Positions 32,380 through 41,434 are shown, counted from the first letter of the stretch. The stretch is DNA of 64,000 nt from Clostridia bacterium (GCA_017447185.1 JAFSOC010000028.1:1-64000); one strand, 5' to 3'. The notes: generated by a model not told the origin, from the letters alone. Translations and numbers: made by a program.

Positions 32380-32433
32380 AAAAACCTTTCAGGCCGGCGC
32401 CGGGAAATCTTTCCCGCACACCGTCCTGAAAGG
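32378..32433 (-). terminator. Terminator after the MMPL operon
   Basis: Outer stem cctttcagg / cctgaaagg (32385-32393 and 32425-32433) enclosing a second hairpin gggaaa-tc-tttccc; the reverse strand continues into a run of seven Ts. It ends the secreted-protein/MMPL transcript and faces the forward membrane protein gene. Confidence 0.65.
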
Positions 32434-32445
32434 ATCCTGCATGCA

Positions 32446-33891
32446 TCACAGATCTGTACGGATCACGTAAACCGTTACCGTCTTCATGTTCTCCGGGCGG
32501 AGATCATAACCGTTGTCCTTTACCCGGGACCCGGTTTCCTCATACACACGAACCGCAGTCGCAAGCTGTTCTTTCAGCCAGGGAAGCACGGCGCCGGCCG
32601 CGGTTTTTTCTGCGTCCAGAATGGTGGTGCGCAGGGTGTCCGTTCCCTTGTCATGCAGGGTAGCTGCACCGGCTGCCAGCTGTTTCGCGCCTTCTGCCGC
32701 CTGGTCCACACCGCCGGTATAGGTATGCACACCCTGCACGAAGGTATCCATCTGTGTCAGCTGCTCCAGCAGCGCTGTCAGCTTCTCAGCACCTGCCTTT
32801 GCATCTTTGGAAATTGCCCCCAGCACATTCAGTTTTCCCGCCGCGGCGTTCAGGACTTCCCGGTAGTTCTCCGCCGTCAGTTCGGGCACCTCCAGTCCGG
32901 CTTCCGCCAGGCCGGATGCCTGGATCTGCTCATTTGCTGTATTCAGGATCGCAGCAAAAATCGCGTTGGCACCGTTGTTCAGCTTTTCGCTGTTCTCCTG
33001 CAGGGTTCCGAGGCCTGCCTCCAGGGTGGCTGCACCTTCTGAAAGCTGCCGGGCACCGTCGTTCAGGGAGGTAAGGCCGTTGTTCAGCTCATTGATCTTC
33101 AGGGAAGCGATTCCCGTCACCGTCCCGGCAAAAGGCTGGGTTTCACCCTTTTCCATCGCGGTCAGGATGGATACCAGCCCGTTCAGTTCATTGCCGATGT
33201 CAAATCCAATCCGGCCGCTGATTTCCCGGCATGCCAGGTCGATGGGATCCGCAGAGGCAAAGGTCATCATCCAGCCCAGCTTCACATGATCCGCATCGAA
33301 TGAAATCCGGAAGGATGTCGGAATACCCAGGCCGTCTTCCACACCGGGAACACCCCAGCCGATGACAGCCTGCTGTCCTGACAGGGAAAACTGTGCGGCA
33401 TTCTCCAGTTCCAGATTGCTGACGCCGTTTTCCGGCAGCAGCAGGATCGTCGCAGCCAGATGCGGCACAGCTTCCGGCTGGGTGTAGGCAATGGTCATCT
33501 CCACGCGTCCGGCTTTTTCCGCCAGCGCTTCGGCGGAGATCTCCCCTCCGTCCAGGCGGAGCGTCACCACCGGCAAAACCGGCAGCGCTTTGTCTGATGT
33601 GCCCTGGTAGGTGATGTCCTTCCCTTTCGCCTGCCAGGTCAGCGTTTCCCCATCCAGCGTAAAGGTTTCCTTCCCGCTGACATTCTCCAGGCCGGTCAGC
33701 ACGGTTTTGTCCGCGAGTTCCTCCAGTCCGTCCGCGTTTTCCAGGCGGATACTGTCCGTCAGGGATTTCATGGTTCCGTCCGCGGCCGTAACCGCAAACA
33801 CCCGTTCATGTTTTGTATTTTCCGCCAGGGCCGATGCGCAGCCCAGCGCAAGCGTCAGCGACAGCAGCAAAGCAACAACTTTCTTACACAT
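32446..33891 (-). CDS. Secreted YhgE/Pip-like protein with Leu-Gly heptads
   Basis: 481 residues with an N-terminal signal peptide (LGCASALAEN at its end). The first half is beta-rich; from about 260 on there are repeats of the form LxxGxxxL (INELNNGLTSLNDGARQLSE, TLEAGLGTLQENSEKLNNG, QLAAGAATLHDKG), the long coiled-coil heptads found in the extracellular parts of YhgE/Pip proteins and some MMPL exporters. Here the ectodomain is a separate protein with no transmembrane anchor. It starts 19 bases after the MMPL gene stops, so it is very probably the exporter's partner. Confidence 0.8.
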   Translation of the reverse strand: MCKKVVALLLSLTLALGCASALAENTKHERVFAVTAADGTMKSLTDSIRLENADGLEELADKTVLTGLENVSGKETFTLDGETLTWQAKGKDITYQGTSDKALPVLPVVTLRLDGGEISAEALAEKAGRVEMTIAYTQPEAVPHLAATILLLPENGVSNLELENAAQFSLSGQQAVIGWGVPGVEDGLGIPTSFRISFDADHVKLGWMMTFASADPIDLACREISGRIGFDIGNELNGLVSILTAMEKGETQPFAGTVTGIASLKINELNNGLTSLNDGARQLSEGAATLEAGLGTLQENSEKLNNGANAIFAAILNTANEQIQASGLAEAGLEVPELTAENYREVLNAAAGKLNVLGAISKDAKAGAEKLTALLEQLTQMDTFVQGVHTYTGGVDQAAEGAKQLAAGAATLHDKGTDTLRTTILDAEKTAAGAVLPWLKEQLATAVRVYEETGSRVKDNGYDLRPENMKTVTVYVIRTDL

Positions 33892-33910
33892 AATGTATTC
33901 CTTTCTCCGC

Positions 33911-35977
33911 TCAGCGGACAGTTTTCATATCCAGCGTCGTATGAACGATCAGTTTATCCAGGAGCATCAGCACCGCGGGCAGAAGCAGCAGCACCACCGC
34001 GACGGAAAGCAGCGCGCCCCGGGCAATCAGCCGGCACATCGTGGAAATCAGGTCTACATTGGAGTACAGGCCGACGCCGTAGGTTGCAGCGAAGAAACCC
34101 AGCCCGCTCACCAGGATACTCCGCGCCGCGGACGCAACCGCATTTCCCACAGCTTCCTTCCGGTCCATACCGGACAGCCGGTTCTGTTTATACCGCGTGG
34201 TCAGCAGGATCGCGTAGTCCACCGTGGCGCCCAGCTGGATCGTGGAAATCAGGATCGGTCCGACAAAGGGCAGTTTCATTCCGGTGTAATACGGTATGCA
34301 CAGGTTGGCGGCGATGGCCAGCTCGATCACGGCCACCAGCAGTACCGGCAGGGAGAAGGATTTCTGCACCAGCAGGATAATGACGAAAATGGCCGCAATG
34401 GAAATCAGGCTCACCACGGTGAAATCGTGATCCGTACAGGCAATCAGGTCCTTCGTGCAGGGAGCTTCGCCGATCAGCATGCCGCCCTTGTCGTATTTCT
34501 TAAGGATCGTATTCAGGGCATCGATCTGGGCATTCACCTCATCCGAGGAGATTACATAGGCAGAGTTGATCAGCATCAGCTGGTACCGGTCGCTCCGTAC
34601 CATCGACAGAACGTCCTGCGGCAGGATGGATTCCGGAATGTCTGCGCCAAGCAGACTGTCAATCCCAAACACATCTTTCACGCCGTCCACCTGCTCCATT
34701 TCTTCGGTCATATTCCGGACATCCGTCTGGGACACATCGGCATCCACCAGCAGCAGGTGGGTGGTCGACATGTCAAAGGTTTCCTCCAGTTTGTTGTTGG
34801 CAATGACGGAGGGCAGATCCTTTGGCATGACCCGGCTCATATCGTAGTAGACGTTCGCCTGGCTGTAACCCCAGAATGCCGGAACCGCCAGCACCACCAG
34901 GATCACGGCCAGCACCCTGTAATGTTTTGTTACAAAGCGTCCGATCCATTCGACATTCGGCAGCAGCGGTTTGTGGCTTGTCCTGCTGATTGCGCCGTCC
35001 AGCACCCGGATCACACAGGGCAAAAGCACAACGGTACCCAGCAACCCCAGGATGACACCCTTGCTCATGACGATTCCCAGGTCCTTGCCCAGGGTGAAGC
35101 TCATAAAGCAGATGGAAACAAAGCCGGCAATCGTGGTCAGGCTGGAGCCGAGAATCGAGGTGAAGGTCAGGCGGATCGCTTCCGCCATGGCTTCATCCTT
35201 GTCCGGATTCAGTGCTTTCTGTTCGCTGTAACTGTGCCAGAGGAAGATGGAATAATCCAGCGTCACGCCCAGCTGCAGCACCGCAGCCACCGCCTTGGTG
35301 ATATAACTGATCTCCCCGAGGAAATAGTTGCTGCCCATATTCCAGAGTACGGATACACCGATACAGGCCAGGAAGATCAGCGGCAGGAGGAAGGAATCCA
35401 TTGTGATCATCAGTACCAGCGCGCAAAGTCCCACGGCGATGGCAATATAAATCGCTTCCTGGGATTCCACCAGGTTCCGGGTATCCGTCACCACAGCGGA
35501 CAGGCCGGAAACAAAGCACTTCTCGCCGGCAGCCGCACGAACCTTTTCGATGGCTTCCATGGTTTCCTCGGAGGAGGAACCTTCATCAAAGAAAACGGCG
35601 GTCAGCATGCAGTTCCCCCGGTTGAAGCGTTCCCGGAGATCCTCCGGAATGATCTCAACAGGGATCTGGCCTTTGGTCAGGGACGCATAACCGATCACGG
35701 AATCCACGTGAGGGATTTCCTTTACCCTGTTTTCCAGGTCGGCCTGCTCCTGCACGCTCATCCCTTCCGTTACCAGCAGGGAAAAAGCGCCTTTTCCGAA
35801 ATCATCCAGCAGGATGGTCTGTCCTTTGACAGTATCCAGGTCCTGCGGCAGATAATAGAGCAGGTCATACTTGGTTTTTGTCGCAGCCATACCCAGTACG
35901 GACGGCACCACCAGTGCAAGGCACAGGATGATGACCAGGATCCGATGCCGGACCAGCCACATTGTCACGCGTTTCAC
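33911..35977 (-). CDS. MMPL/RND-family transporter
   Basis: 688 residues with two repeats of one plus five transmembrane helices and a large external loop in each half: TM1 at 10-30, then TKYDLLYYLPQDLDTVKG, helices from about 185, and a second copy beginning near residue 345 (VLAVILVVLAVPAFWGYSQA). Features such as LQLGVTLDYSIFLWHSY and IQLGATVDYAILLTTRYK carry the Asp used for proton coupling. The start is a GTG at 35977 with GGAGG 9 bases upstream; ATG 35962 is possible. Exports lipids or hydrophobic compounds in known relatives. Controlled by the divergent TetR gene. Confidence 0.88.
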   Translation of the reverse strand: MKRVTMWLVRHRILVIILCLALVVPSVLGMAATKTKYDLLYYLPQDLDTVKGQTILLDDFGKGAFSLLVTEGMSVQEQADLENRVKEIPHVDSVIGYASLTKGQIPVEIIPEDLRERFNRGNCMLTAVFFDEGSSSEETMEAIEKVRAAAGEKCFVSGLSAVVTDTRNLVESQEAIYIAIAVGLCALVLMITMDSFLLPLIFLACIGVSVLWNMGSNYFLGEISYITKAVAAVLQLGVTLDYSIFLWHSYSEQKALNPDKDEAMAEAIRLTFTSILGSSLTTIAGFVSICFMSFTLGKDLGIVMSKGVILGLLGTVVLLPCVIRVLDGAISRTSHKPLLPNVEWIGRFVTKHYRVLAVILVVLAVPAFWGYSQANVYYDMSRVMPKDLPSVIANNKLEETFDMSTTHLLLVDADVSQTDVRNMTEEMEQVDGVKDVFGIDSLLGADIPESILPQDVLSMVRSDRYQLMLINSAYVISSDEVNAQIDALNTILKKYDKGGMLIGEAPCTKDLIACTDHDFTVVSLISIAAIFVIILLVQKSFSLPVLLVAVIELAIAANLCIPYYTGMKLPFVGPILISTIQLGATVDYAILLTTRYKQNRLSGMDRKEAVGNAVASAARSILVSGLGFFAATYGVGLYSNVDLISTMCRLIARGALLSVAVVLLLLPAVLMLLDKLIVHTTLDMKTVR

Positions 35978-35999
35978 GATACTTGCCTCCAATCCAAAG

Positions 36000-36030
36000 T
36001 TACAGTACACGGTGTTGACTTTCTCAACAC
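36000..36030. promoter_or_regulatory. Palindrome spanning both -35 boxes of divergent promoters
   Basis: GTGTTGA (36012-36018) and TCAACAC (36024-36030) form a perfect inverted repeat. Its left arm contains the forward -35 TTGACT (36015-36020) and its right arm the reverse -35 TTGAGA (36027-36022), which pairs with a weak reverse -10 at 36004-35999. One bound TetR dimer would close both promoters. Confidence 0.55.
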
Positions 36031-36043
36031 TGCGAATTATAAT
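36015..36043 (+). promoter_or_regulatory. Promoter of the TetR gene
   Basis: TTGACT (36015-36020), 17 bases, TATAAT (36038-36043). The leader of about 125 bases runs through the AATCAA/TTGATT element array. Confidence 0.7.
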
Positions 36044-36058
36044 AATCTCCGTGATTGG

Positions 36059-36098
36059 AATCAATAATCAAATTGATTATCAATCGTTTGTTAATCAA
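36059..36098. repeat. Array of AATCAA/TTGATT elements
   Basis: Four exact hexamers, AATCAA at 36059, 36067 and 36093 and TTGATT at 36073, plus a near copy (TATCAA, 36079). The middle pair forms the 17-bp palindrome ATAATCAA-A-TTGATTAT (36064-36080). Located in the TetR gene leader; likely protein-binding sites. Confidence 0.55.
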
Positions 36099-36176
36099 CA
36101 AAGACTGTTACGGCGTCGGAAAATCGACACTTTTCCGCAAACTGTTCAGAAATCATGGAGAAAGAAGGCCTGTAAG

Positions 36177-36752
36177 ATGGCTGAAGAAATGAAAAAGGAA
36201 GACCGCCGTGTACGGCGAACCCGGAAGATCCTGACCCAGGCACTGACGGAGCTGCTGCAGCAGAAACAGGTCAACGAAATCACGGTGAAAGAGCTGACTG
36301 ACCTGGCTGACATGAACCGCGGAACTTTCTACCTGTATTATAAGGATATCTATGATATGCTGGAAAAAATACAGGATGAGATGTTTGAGAAACTGGATGC
36401 GATCTTCCGGCTGCGTACAGGCGGGGATGTGACAGAGCAGACAAAGCTCATTCTCCTGGATCTTTTCCGGTTTATTGAGGAAAACCAGGATGTGTGCCGC
36501 GTTCTGCTCAGCCCGAACGGAGACATGAGTTTCCTTCACCGGCTGAACGAAGTGCTGCGGGAAAAGTGCCTCCATATTTACCTTGGCATTGAGCCTTCCG
36601 TGAATGAAGAAGATTTCGATTACCGCTACAGTTTCCTGATTTATGGGTGCGCCGGTATCATCCGGGCCTGGGTTGGACGGAACTGCCCCGAGAAGCCTGA
36701 ACAGATGGCGGAGCTGGCCCATCATCTGATCGTCAGCGGCGGTTTCGCCTGA
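36177..36752 (+). CDS. TetR-family regulator
   Basis: 191 residues from ATG 36177. An N-terminal helix-turn-helix (RRTRKILTQALTELLQQKQ, MNRGTFYLYYKDIYDML) and the C-terminal TetR_C_8-like domain with YGCAGIIRAWVGRNCPEKPEQMA are typical of the dihydroxyacetone-kinase-regulator branch of TetR proteins. Divergent from the MMPL/YhgE-like operon and sharing its control region with palindromic sites, it is inferred to repress both. A much longer upstream frame is open, but it lies antisense to the MMPL gene. Confidence 0.88.
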   Translation: MAEEMKKEDRRVRRTRKILTQALTELLQQKQVNEITVKELTDLADMNRGTFYLYYKDIYDMLEKIQDEMFEKLDAIFRLRTGGDVTEQTKLILLDLFRFIEENQDVCRVLLSPNGDMSFLHRLNEVLREKCLHIYLGIEPSVNEEDFDYRYSFLIYGCAGIIRAWVGRNCPEKPEQMAELAHHLIVSGGFA

Positions 36753-36905
36753 AAAGTCTCCCCCGCGATGCAGTGCGGAACCCCGTCAGCACAGACGGCT
36801 TGACTTAGAGGGCACTTTAATCATTACAATATTCCATATCAAAGCACAAACCGTTATCCGGCACAAAAAGAGATCCCCGTGCTGACTGACAGAGGAGGTT
36901 ACGAC

Positions 36906-37526
36906 ATGAAAGTACTGATGCTGAACGGAAGCCCTCGGCCAAAGGGAAACATCGCCCTGGCCTTCAAGGAGATGGAACAGGTTTTCCTGGAAAGCGGCGT
37001 GGAGGTTGAAAGCATCCTCCTGGGCAACAAGGTCATCCGCGGATGCGTTGCCTGTGAAAGCTGCCGGAAGCAGCACAAATGCGTATTCGACGATATTGTG
37101 AATGAGCTGGCCGTCAAATTCGAGGCGGCGGACGGCCTGGTCATCGGTTCTCCGGTATATTACGGTTCCGCGAACGGTACGCTGATGTCCGCACTGCAGC
37201 GGCTGTTTTACAGTACTTCGTTTGACAAGAGCCTGAAAGTTGGCGCCAGCGTTGTCAGCGCCCGGCGTTCCGGCTGCACGGCTACCTTTGACGAGCTGAA
37301 CAAATTCTTTACCCTTTGCAACATGCCGGTTGCCACCAGCCAGTACTGGAACAACATCTACGGCTGGGATCCCGGTGAAGGCGAAGTAGACGCGGAAGGC
37401 CGCCAGGTGATGCGTGTCCTGGCCCGGAATATGGTATTCCTGATGAAAAGTATTGCCCTGGGGAAAAAGGAAATCGGGATCCCTGCTCCCGAACAGCCCC
37501 GCGTCTGGACGAATTTCACCCGGTAA
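36906..37526 (+). CDS. Flavodoxin-fold NAD(P)H oxidoreductase
   Basis: 206 residues from ATG 36906 (GAGGAGG upstream). KVLMLNGSPRPKGN is the FMN phosphate loop; IRGCVACESCRKQHKC is the cysteine-rich loop of iron-sulfur flavoprotein-like reductases; VIGSPVYYGSANGTLMSALQR completes the FMN site. Similar in type to the protein at 12921-13607. Substrate and partner unknown. Confidence 0.87.
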   Translation: MKVLMLNGSPRPKGNIALAFKEMEQVFLESGVEVESILLGNKVIRGCVACESCRKQHKCVFDDIVNELAVKFEAADGLVIGSPVYYGSANGTLMSALQRLFYSTSFDKSLKVGASVVSARRSGCTATFDELNKFFTLCNMPVATSQYWNNIYGWDPGEGEVDAEGRQVMRVLARNMVFLMKSIALGKKEIGIPAPEQPRVWTNFTR

Positions 37527-37658
37527 TCCGCTGCTGCTTCCCACATACGGTCTGCCTCCCGGCAGGCCGTTTTCCGTCTTGTCCCCTGCCCTTCCGTATG
37601 CTATGATTGCTGCGTCCGGAACCGTCAGGACAAAATCATCTGAATGGAGTCACCCTGT

Positions 37659-38414
37659 ATGCTGAATCAGTTTTCGAGGACACAGCTGCTCTTCGGGCCG
37701 GAAGCGATGGAGCGCCTTGCGAAGTCCCGGGTCGCCGTTTTCGGGATCGGCGGCGTCGGAGGGTATGCGGTGGAAGCCCTCGTGCGTTCGGGCATCGGCG
37801 CGCTGGATCTGATCGATGACGACCGCGTGTGCCTGACCAACCTGAACCGCCAGCTGTATGCCACCCGGAAAACCGTCGGAAAATACAAGGTGGACGTTGC
37901 CGCGGAAAGAATCCTGGAAATCAATCCGGACTGCAGCGTTACCGTCCATAAGACCTTTTACCTTCCGGACACACAGGCAATGTTTGATTTCTCCCGGTAT
38001 GACTATGTGGTGGATGCCATTGATACTGTAACCGGGAAGCTGGCGCTGGTGGAACAGGCCCAGGCATCCGGCACTCCGATCATCAGTGCCATGGGTGCCG
38101 GGAACAAAACAGATCCGACTGCTTTTCGCGTTGCGGATATCTACAAAACTTCCGTCTGTCCCCTGGCCAGAGTGATGCGCAGCGAATGCCGCAAACGGGG
38201 CATCCGACACCTGAAGGTGGTGTATTCCACGGAAGAACCCAAACGTCCGCTGGAAGATCCGTCCATCAGCTGCCGGTCTCACTGCATCTGCCCGCCGGAT
38301 ACCCGGAAATGTACCGTGCGCAGGGATATTCCCGGATCAACTGCTTTTGTTCCTTCCGTTGCCGGCCTGATCATTGCCGGCGAAGTTGTAAAAGACCTCT
38401 GCGGTCTTTCCTGA
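37659..38414 (+). CDS. tcdA: tRNA threonylcarbamoyladenosine dehydratase (TcdA/CsdL family)
   Basis: 251 residues of the ThiF/E1-like ATP-dependent family. VAVFGIGGVGGYAVEALVRSG is the ATP-binding Rossmann loop, followed by DLIDDDRVCLTNLNRQLYA and DYVVDAIDTVTGKLAL. The enzyme makes the cyclic form of t6A at A37 of ANN-decoding tRNAs. The start at 37659 is chosen for GGAG spacing and homologous length; five extra codons are open upstream. Monocistronic, ended by the terminator at 38424. Confidence 0.9.
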   Translation: MLNQFSRTQLLFGPEAMERLAKSRVAVFGIGGVGGYAVEALVRSGIGALDLIDDDRVCLTNLNRQLYATRKTVGKYKVDVAAERILEINPDCSVTVHKTFYLPDTQAMFDFSRYDYVVDAIDTVTGKLALVEQAQASGTPIISAMGAGNKTDPTAFRVADIYKTSVCPLARVMRSECRKRGIRHLKVVYSTEEPKRPLEDPSISCRSHCICPPDTRKCTVRRDIPGSTAFVPSVAGLIIAGEVVKDLCGLS

Positions 38415-38423
38415 TCCGTATGC

Positions 38424-38465
38424 AAAAAATCTCCCGCGCGTCACCGCGCCGGAGATTCTTTTTTG
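38424..38465. terminator. Bidirectional intrinsic terminator
   Basis: The stem aatctcc...ggagatt with an inner CG-rich stem is flanked by an A-run (38424-38429) and a T-run (38459-38464), so it works for tcdA forward and the DUF3592-like gene in reverse. The reverse gene's stop codon (38443-38441) lies in the loop. Confidence 0.78.
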
Positions 38466-38794
38466 ATCATTTCTGTCATAACCGCATAATCCAGTGTCCT
38501 TGAAAGGTATTTGATACGGATCGGGCTGCCCGGTTCCAGATATTTTTTCGGGTTCAGCAGCCTGAACTCAACCTGCCGTCCATCCTCCGTCCGGAAGCTG
38601 ACGTAACAGTCGAATACAGGAAAGCTCCTGCCATAGATGCCGCCGCCGTACCCTGCGACAATCCGGTTTTCAACCCGGCTCACACTGGCTTCTGTTTCCA
38701 TCCCGTACCGTTTTGTCTTTATCATCCGCCACCAGTAATTCCTGAATGCCCAGGCTGCGAACAACAACATCATGGAAACCGCAACGGTAAACAT
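38441..38794 (-). CDS. Small DUF3592-like membrane-anchored protein
   Basis: 117 residues: one N-terminal transmembrane helix, then a beta domain with GMETEASVSRVENRIV, CYVSFRTEDGRQVEFRLL and PGSPIRIKYLSRTLDYAV, the DUF3592 layout seen also in the 169-residue protein at 7794. The stop codon lies inside the shared terminator hairpin. Function unknown. Confidence 0.7.
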   Translation of the reverse strand: MFTVAVSMMLLFAAWAFRNYWWRMIKTKRYGMETEASVSRVENRIVAGYGGGIYGRSFPVFDCYVSFRTEDGRQVEFRLLNPKKYLEPGSPIRIKYLSRTLDYAVMTEMIKKESPAR

Positions 38795-38908
38795 GACTCA
38801 TCCTCCTCATTCCAGATCGTCGGCTTCCTCTTCTCTTCAGTGACAATTATAGAGGCAGCAGGCAGCTCCGAACAGGACGGAAATGGAAAAATAGAGGGGC
38901 TTATTTTA

Positions 38909-39835
38909 TTACGGCAGGAATTTTCCGGAGGCAAGGTAGACCTGGTACCATTCCTGATGGGTCAGGTTCACCTTTGATGCCGCACAGATATCGCGCAGGT
39001 GTTCCGGATTCATCGTGCCGGCAATGGCCTGCATGCGGGCCGGATGGCGCAGGATCCAGGCGATGGCAATCGCCGTCTTCGATACGCCGTATTTCTCTCC
39101 CAGTTCGCCCAGCGCCTTGTTCAGTTCCGGGAAATCCGGGTGATCCACAAAGCATCCCTTAAACATCCCGAACTGCAGTGGAGACCAGGCCTGGATCGTG
39201 ATATCGTGCAGGCGGCAGTAATCCAGGATGCCGTTATCCCGGTTAATGGAACGCTCTGTCGTCAGGTTGTTCAGATAGAGTCCGCCGTCGATCAGCTGGC
39301 TCTGCTCAATGGAAAACTGCAGCTGGTTGAATACCAGTGGCTGCTTGACATATTTCTTCAGCAGTTCCAGCTGTCCCGGGGTCACATTGCTGACGCCGAA
39401 ATGGCGGACCTTGCCGCTCTTTGCCAGCTGGTCAAAAGCCTCCGCCACTTCCTCCGGATCAAAGAGCAGATCCGGGCGGTGCAGCAGCAGCGCGTCCAGA
39501 TAATCGGTCTTCAGCCTTTTCAGGCTCGCCTCGGCGCTGGCCATGATATCTTCCCTGCTCCAGTCGAATTCCTTCCGATCAAAATGCAGGCCGCATTTGC
39601 TCTGCAAGTATACCTCCTCCCGTTTCAGGCCGGTCAGCGGGAAAGCATCCCCGAAACGGGTTTCCGCCTCGCCGTCCCCGTAACAGGTGGCATGGTCAAA
39701 GAAATTGATGCCTTCCTCCGAAGCAGTACGGATAATCTCCGCCGCCTGCTGAACCAACAGCGCAGGCATCCGCATGCAGCCGAGGATAATGCTGGAAACA
39801 TTCTGCGGCCCGTTGGCCACGTTGATCATTTTCAT
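38909..39835 (-). CDS. Aldo/keto reductase, YdhF-like
   Basis: 308 residues of the (beta/alpha)8 aldo/keto reductase family. The catalytic tetrad is visible: D in NFFDHATCYG, Y in the same loop, K in EEVYLQSKCGLH, H in DALLLHRPDLL. The NADPH site is toward the C-terminus (AIAWILRHPARMQAIAGTMN). GGAGG lies before ATG 39835. It sits 21 bases after an SDR gene in the same direction; both are NADPH-type carbonyl reductases of unknown substrate. Confidence 0.9.
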   Translation of the reverse strand: MKMINVANGPQNVSSIILGCMRMPALLVQQAAEIIRTASEEGINFFDHATCYGDGEAETRFGDAFPLTGLKREEVYLQSKCGLHFDRKEFDWSREDIMASAEASLKRLKTDYLDALLLHRPDLLFDPEEVAEAFDQLAKSGKVRHFGVSNVTPGQLELLKKYVKQPLVFNQLQFSIEQSQLIDGGLYLNNLTTERSINRDNGILDYCRLHDITIQAWSPLQFGMFKGCFVDHPDFPELNKALGELGEKYGVSKTAIAIAWILRHPARMQAIAGTMNPEHLRDICAASKVNLTHQEWYQVYLASGKFLP

Positions 39836-39856
39836 TCTGTTTTCCTCCTTCGTCCA

Positions 39857-40573
39857 TTACCAGGGATAGGCTTCGCCTTCATAAGTGATAAATACCGGGC
39901 CTTCCTTGTCATGCCATCTGCTTTCAAACAGCCGGCGGAGCGTTTCCGCATGTTCATACGGAATCAGCGGCGCTTCCGTATTCCCGGGATTTGTACGGAT
40001 CCAGCCCGGATGGATACAGATGATGTTCAGGTTCGGATCGTCTTTGAAATAATTGTGCAGGGTCATCGTCAGCATATTGAGGGCAGCTTTTTCCGTTCCG
40101 TAATCCAGGTAGAAGGTCCGGTAGCATTTTCCGATGCTGCCTGCTTCCGAAGAGATGTTCACGATCAGGGCGCCTTCCGGACTCTTCTTCAGCAGCGGCA
40201 GGAATGCCTTGATCACCCGGACCGGTCCCACCGCTCCGATGTTGACCGCCGGCGCGATCTGGTCCAGGTCAAACTCCGGCAGTTCCTTCATGGTATCCGC
40301 GGATGCCGTTGTAGCGTTGTTGATGATCAGGTCAAGATGGGATGTCAGCGCTTTGGCTTCCTCCGCCGCCGCGTTCACGGATTCAGTGGAGCCGATGTCC
40401 ATTGTCAGGATAAACAGTTTTTCCGGATATTCCTTTTTCAGTGCCTCCAGTGCCTCAGACGGACGGCGGATGGTGGCAAACACTTTGTCCCCGTCCTCCA
40501 GGTAACGGCGTACCAGGTTGAAACCCAACGCATACGGCCGGCCGGTACCGGTAATCAGAACAGTTTTATTCAT
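39857..40573 (-). CDS. Short-chain dehydrogenase/reductase
   Basis: 238 residues. VLITGTGRPYALGFNLVRRYL is a modified TGxxxGxG cofactor loop, LIINNATTASAD the NNAG-type motif, and VNISSEAGSIGKCYRTFYLDYGTEKAALN holds the Ser and YxxxK-like elements, with the spacing unusual in that YGTEK provides Tyr and Lys. GGGAGG lies before ATG 40573. Likely an NAD(P)-dependent reductase; substrate unknown. Confidence 0.87.
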   Translation of the reverse strand: MNKTVLITGTGRPYALGFNLVRRYLEDGDKVFATIRRPSEALEALKKEYPEKLFILTMDIGSTESVNAAAEEAKALTSHLDLIINNATTASADTMKELPEFDLDQIAPAVNIGAVGPVRVIKAFLPLLKKSPEGALIVNISSEAGSIGKCYRTFYLDYGTEKAALNMLTMTLHNYFKDDPNLNIICIHPGWIRTNPGNTEAPLIPYEHAETLRRLFESRWHDKEGPVFITYEGEAYPW

Positions 40574-40669
40574 ATTCTTTCCCTCCCGGTGAATGAATCT
40601 GAACAGAGTATACCTTGGTAACCCGGATGGATACTTCCCGTTTTTTGACGGCCGTTTTATTACATTTTG

Positions 40670-41431
40670 TCAGAAATTGAAAATGATCTTTGCCAGGAGC
40701 AGCGCCAGCACCAGCAGGATCACCGGCCGGACAATCTTTGCTCCTTTCGTGATCGCAAGTCCGGATCCCACCCAGTTCCCGGCCATATTGCACGCGGCGG
40801 CTGCCAGTCCGAGCGGGAAAAGCACCTGCCCGTTCAGCAGGAACACCGTCAGCGAGGTAATGTTTGAGGTCAGGTTGATCACCTTCGCCTGCGCGTTGGC
40901 GGAGCCGACCGTCATCCGGGCAAACGCCGTGAACGCAATAATCAGGAATGTCCCGGTGCCCGGGCCGTAAAAACCGTCATACATCCCGATGACGAAAGCG
41001 GAAATCACGCAGATGATCCATGTCCTTCTGTCGGCGACAGCCGCATGCTTTCCGTCATCCCGGAACCATTTCCGGTTCAGTACAAAGAAAGCCGCCACCG
41101 GCAGTACGCCCAGGAGAATATACTTCATCACGGTCTCGCTCACGGACAGGGACAGCTTTGCTCCCAGTGCCGATCCCGCCACCGCCGCCACCACGGACGG
41201 CAGTGCCAGGCGGAAATTCACCAGTCCCTTCCGGATAAACCGGGCTGTCGCCAGCGAGGTTCCGCATGCGGAAGAAAGCTTGTTTGTGGCAATTGCCATA
41301 TGCACCGGCAGGCCTGCAAACAGGTATGCGGGCAGGGAGATCAGTCCCCCGCCGCCGCCGATGGAGTCCACCAATCCTGCCAGAAACAGCAGCGGGCAGA
41401 CAATCAGGAACATGGAAGGCGTTACTGTCAT
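40670..41431 (-). CDS. TSUP (TauE/SafE) family permease
   Basis: 253 residues with about eight transmembrane helices and the two family repeats: GLVDSIGGGGGLISLPAYL and, in the second half, IGMYDGFYGPGTGTFLIIAF. Members move sulfite, sulfoacetate or other organosulfur anions, or are uncharacterised. It starts 3 bases after the DUF1294 gene stop, so the two are coupled. Substrate unknown. Confidence 0.88.
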   Translation of the reverse strand: MTVTPSMFLIVCPLLFLAGLVDSIGGGGGLISLPAYLFAGLPVHMAIATNKLSSACGTSLATARFIRKGLVNFRLALPSVVAAVAGSALGAKLSLSVSETVMKYILLGVLPVAAFFVLNRKWFRDDGKHAAVADRRTWIICVISAFVIGMYDGFYGPGTGTFLIIAFTAFARMTVGSANAQAKVINLTSNITSLTVFLLNGQVLFPLGLAAAACNMAGNWVGSGLAITKGAKIVRPVILLVLALLLAKIIFNF

Positions 41432-41434
41432 GGC

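Noticed and set aside
33611-36067. An 818-codon forward open frame
   Set aside because: Antisense to the MMPL and YhgE-like genes. The His/Gln-rich translation has no domain and there is no RBS.
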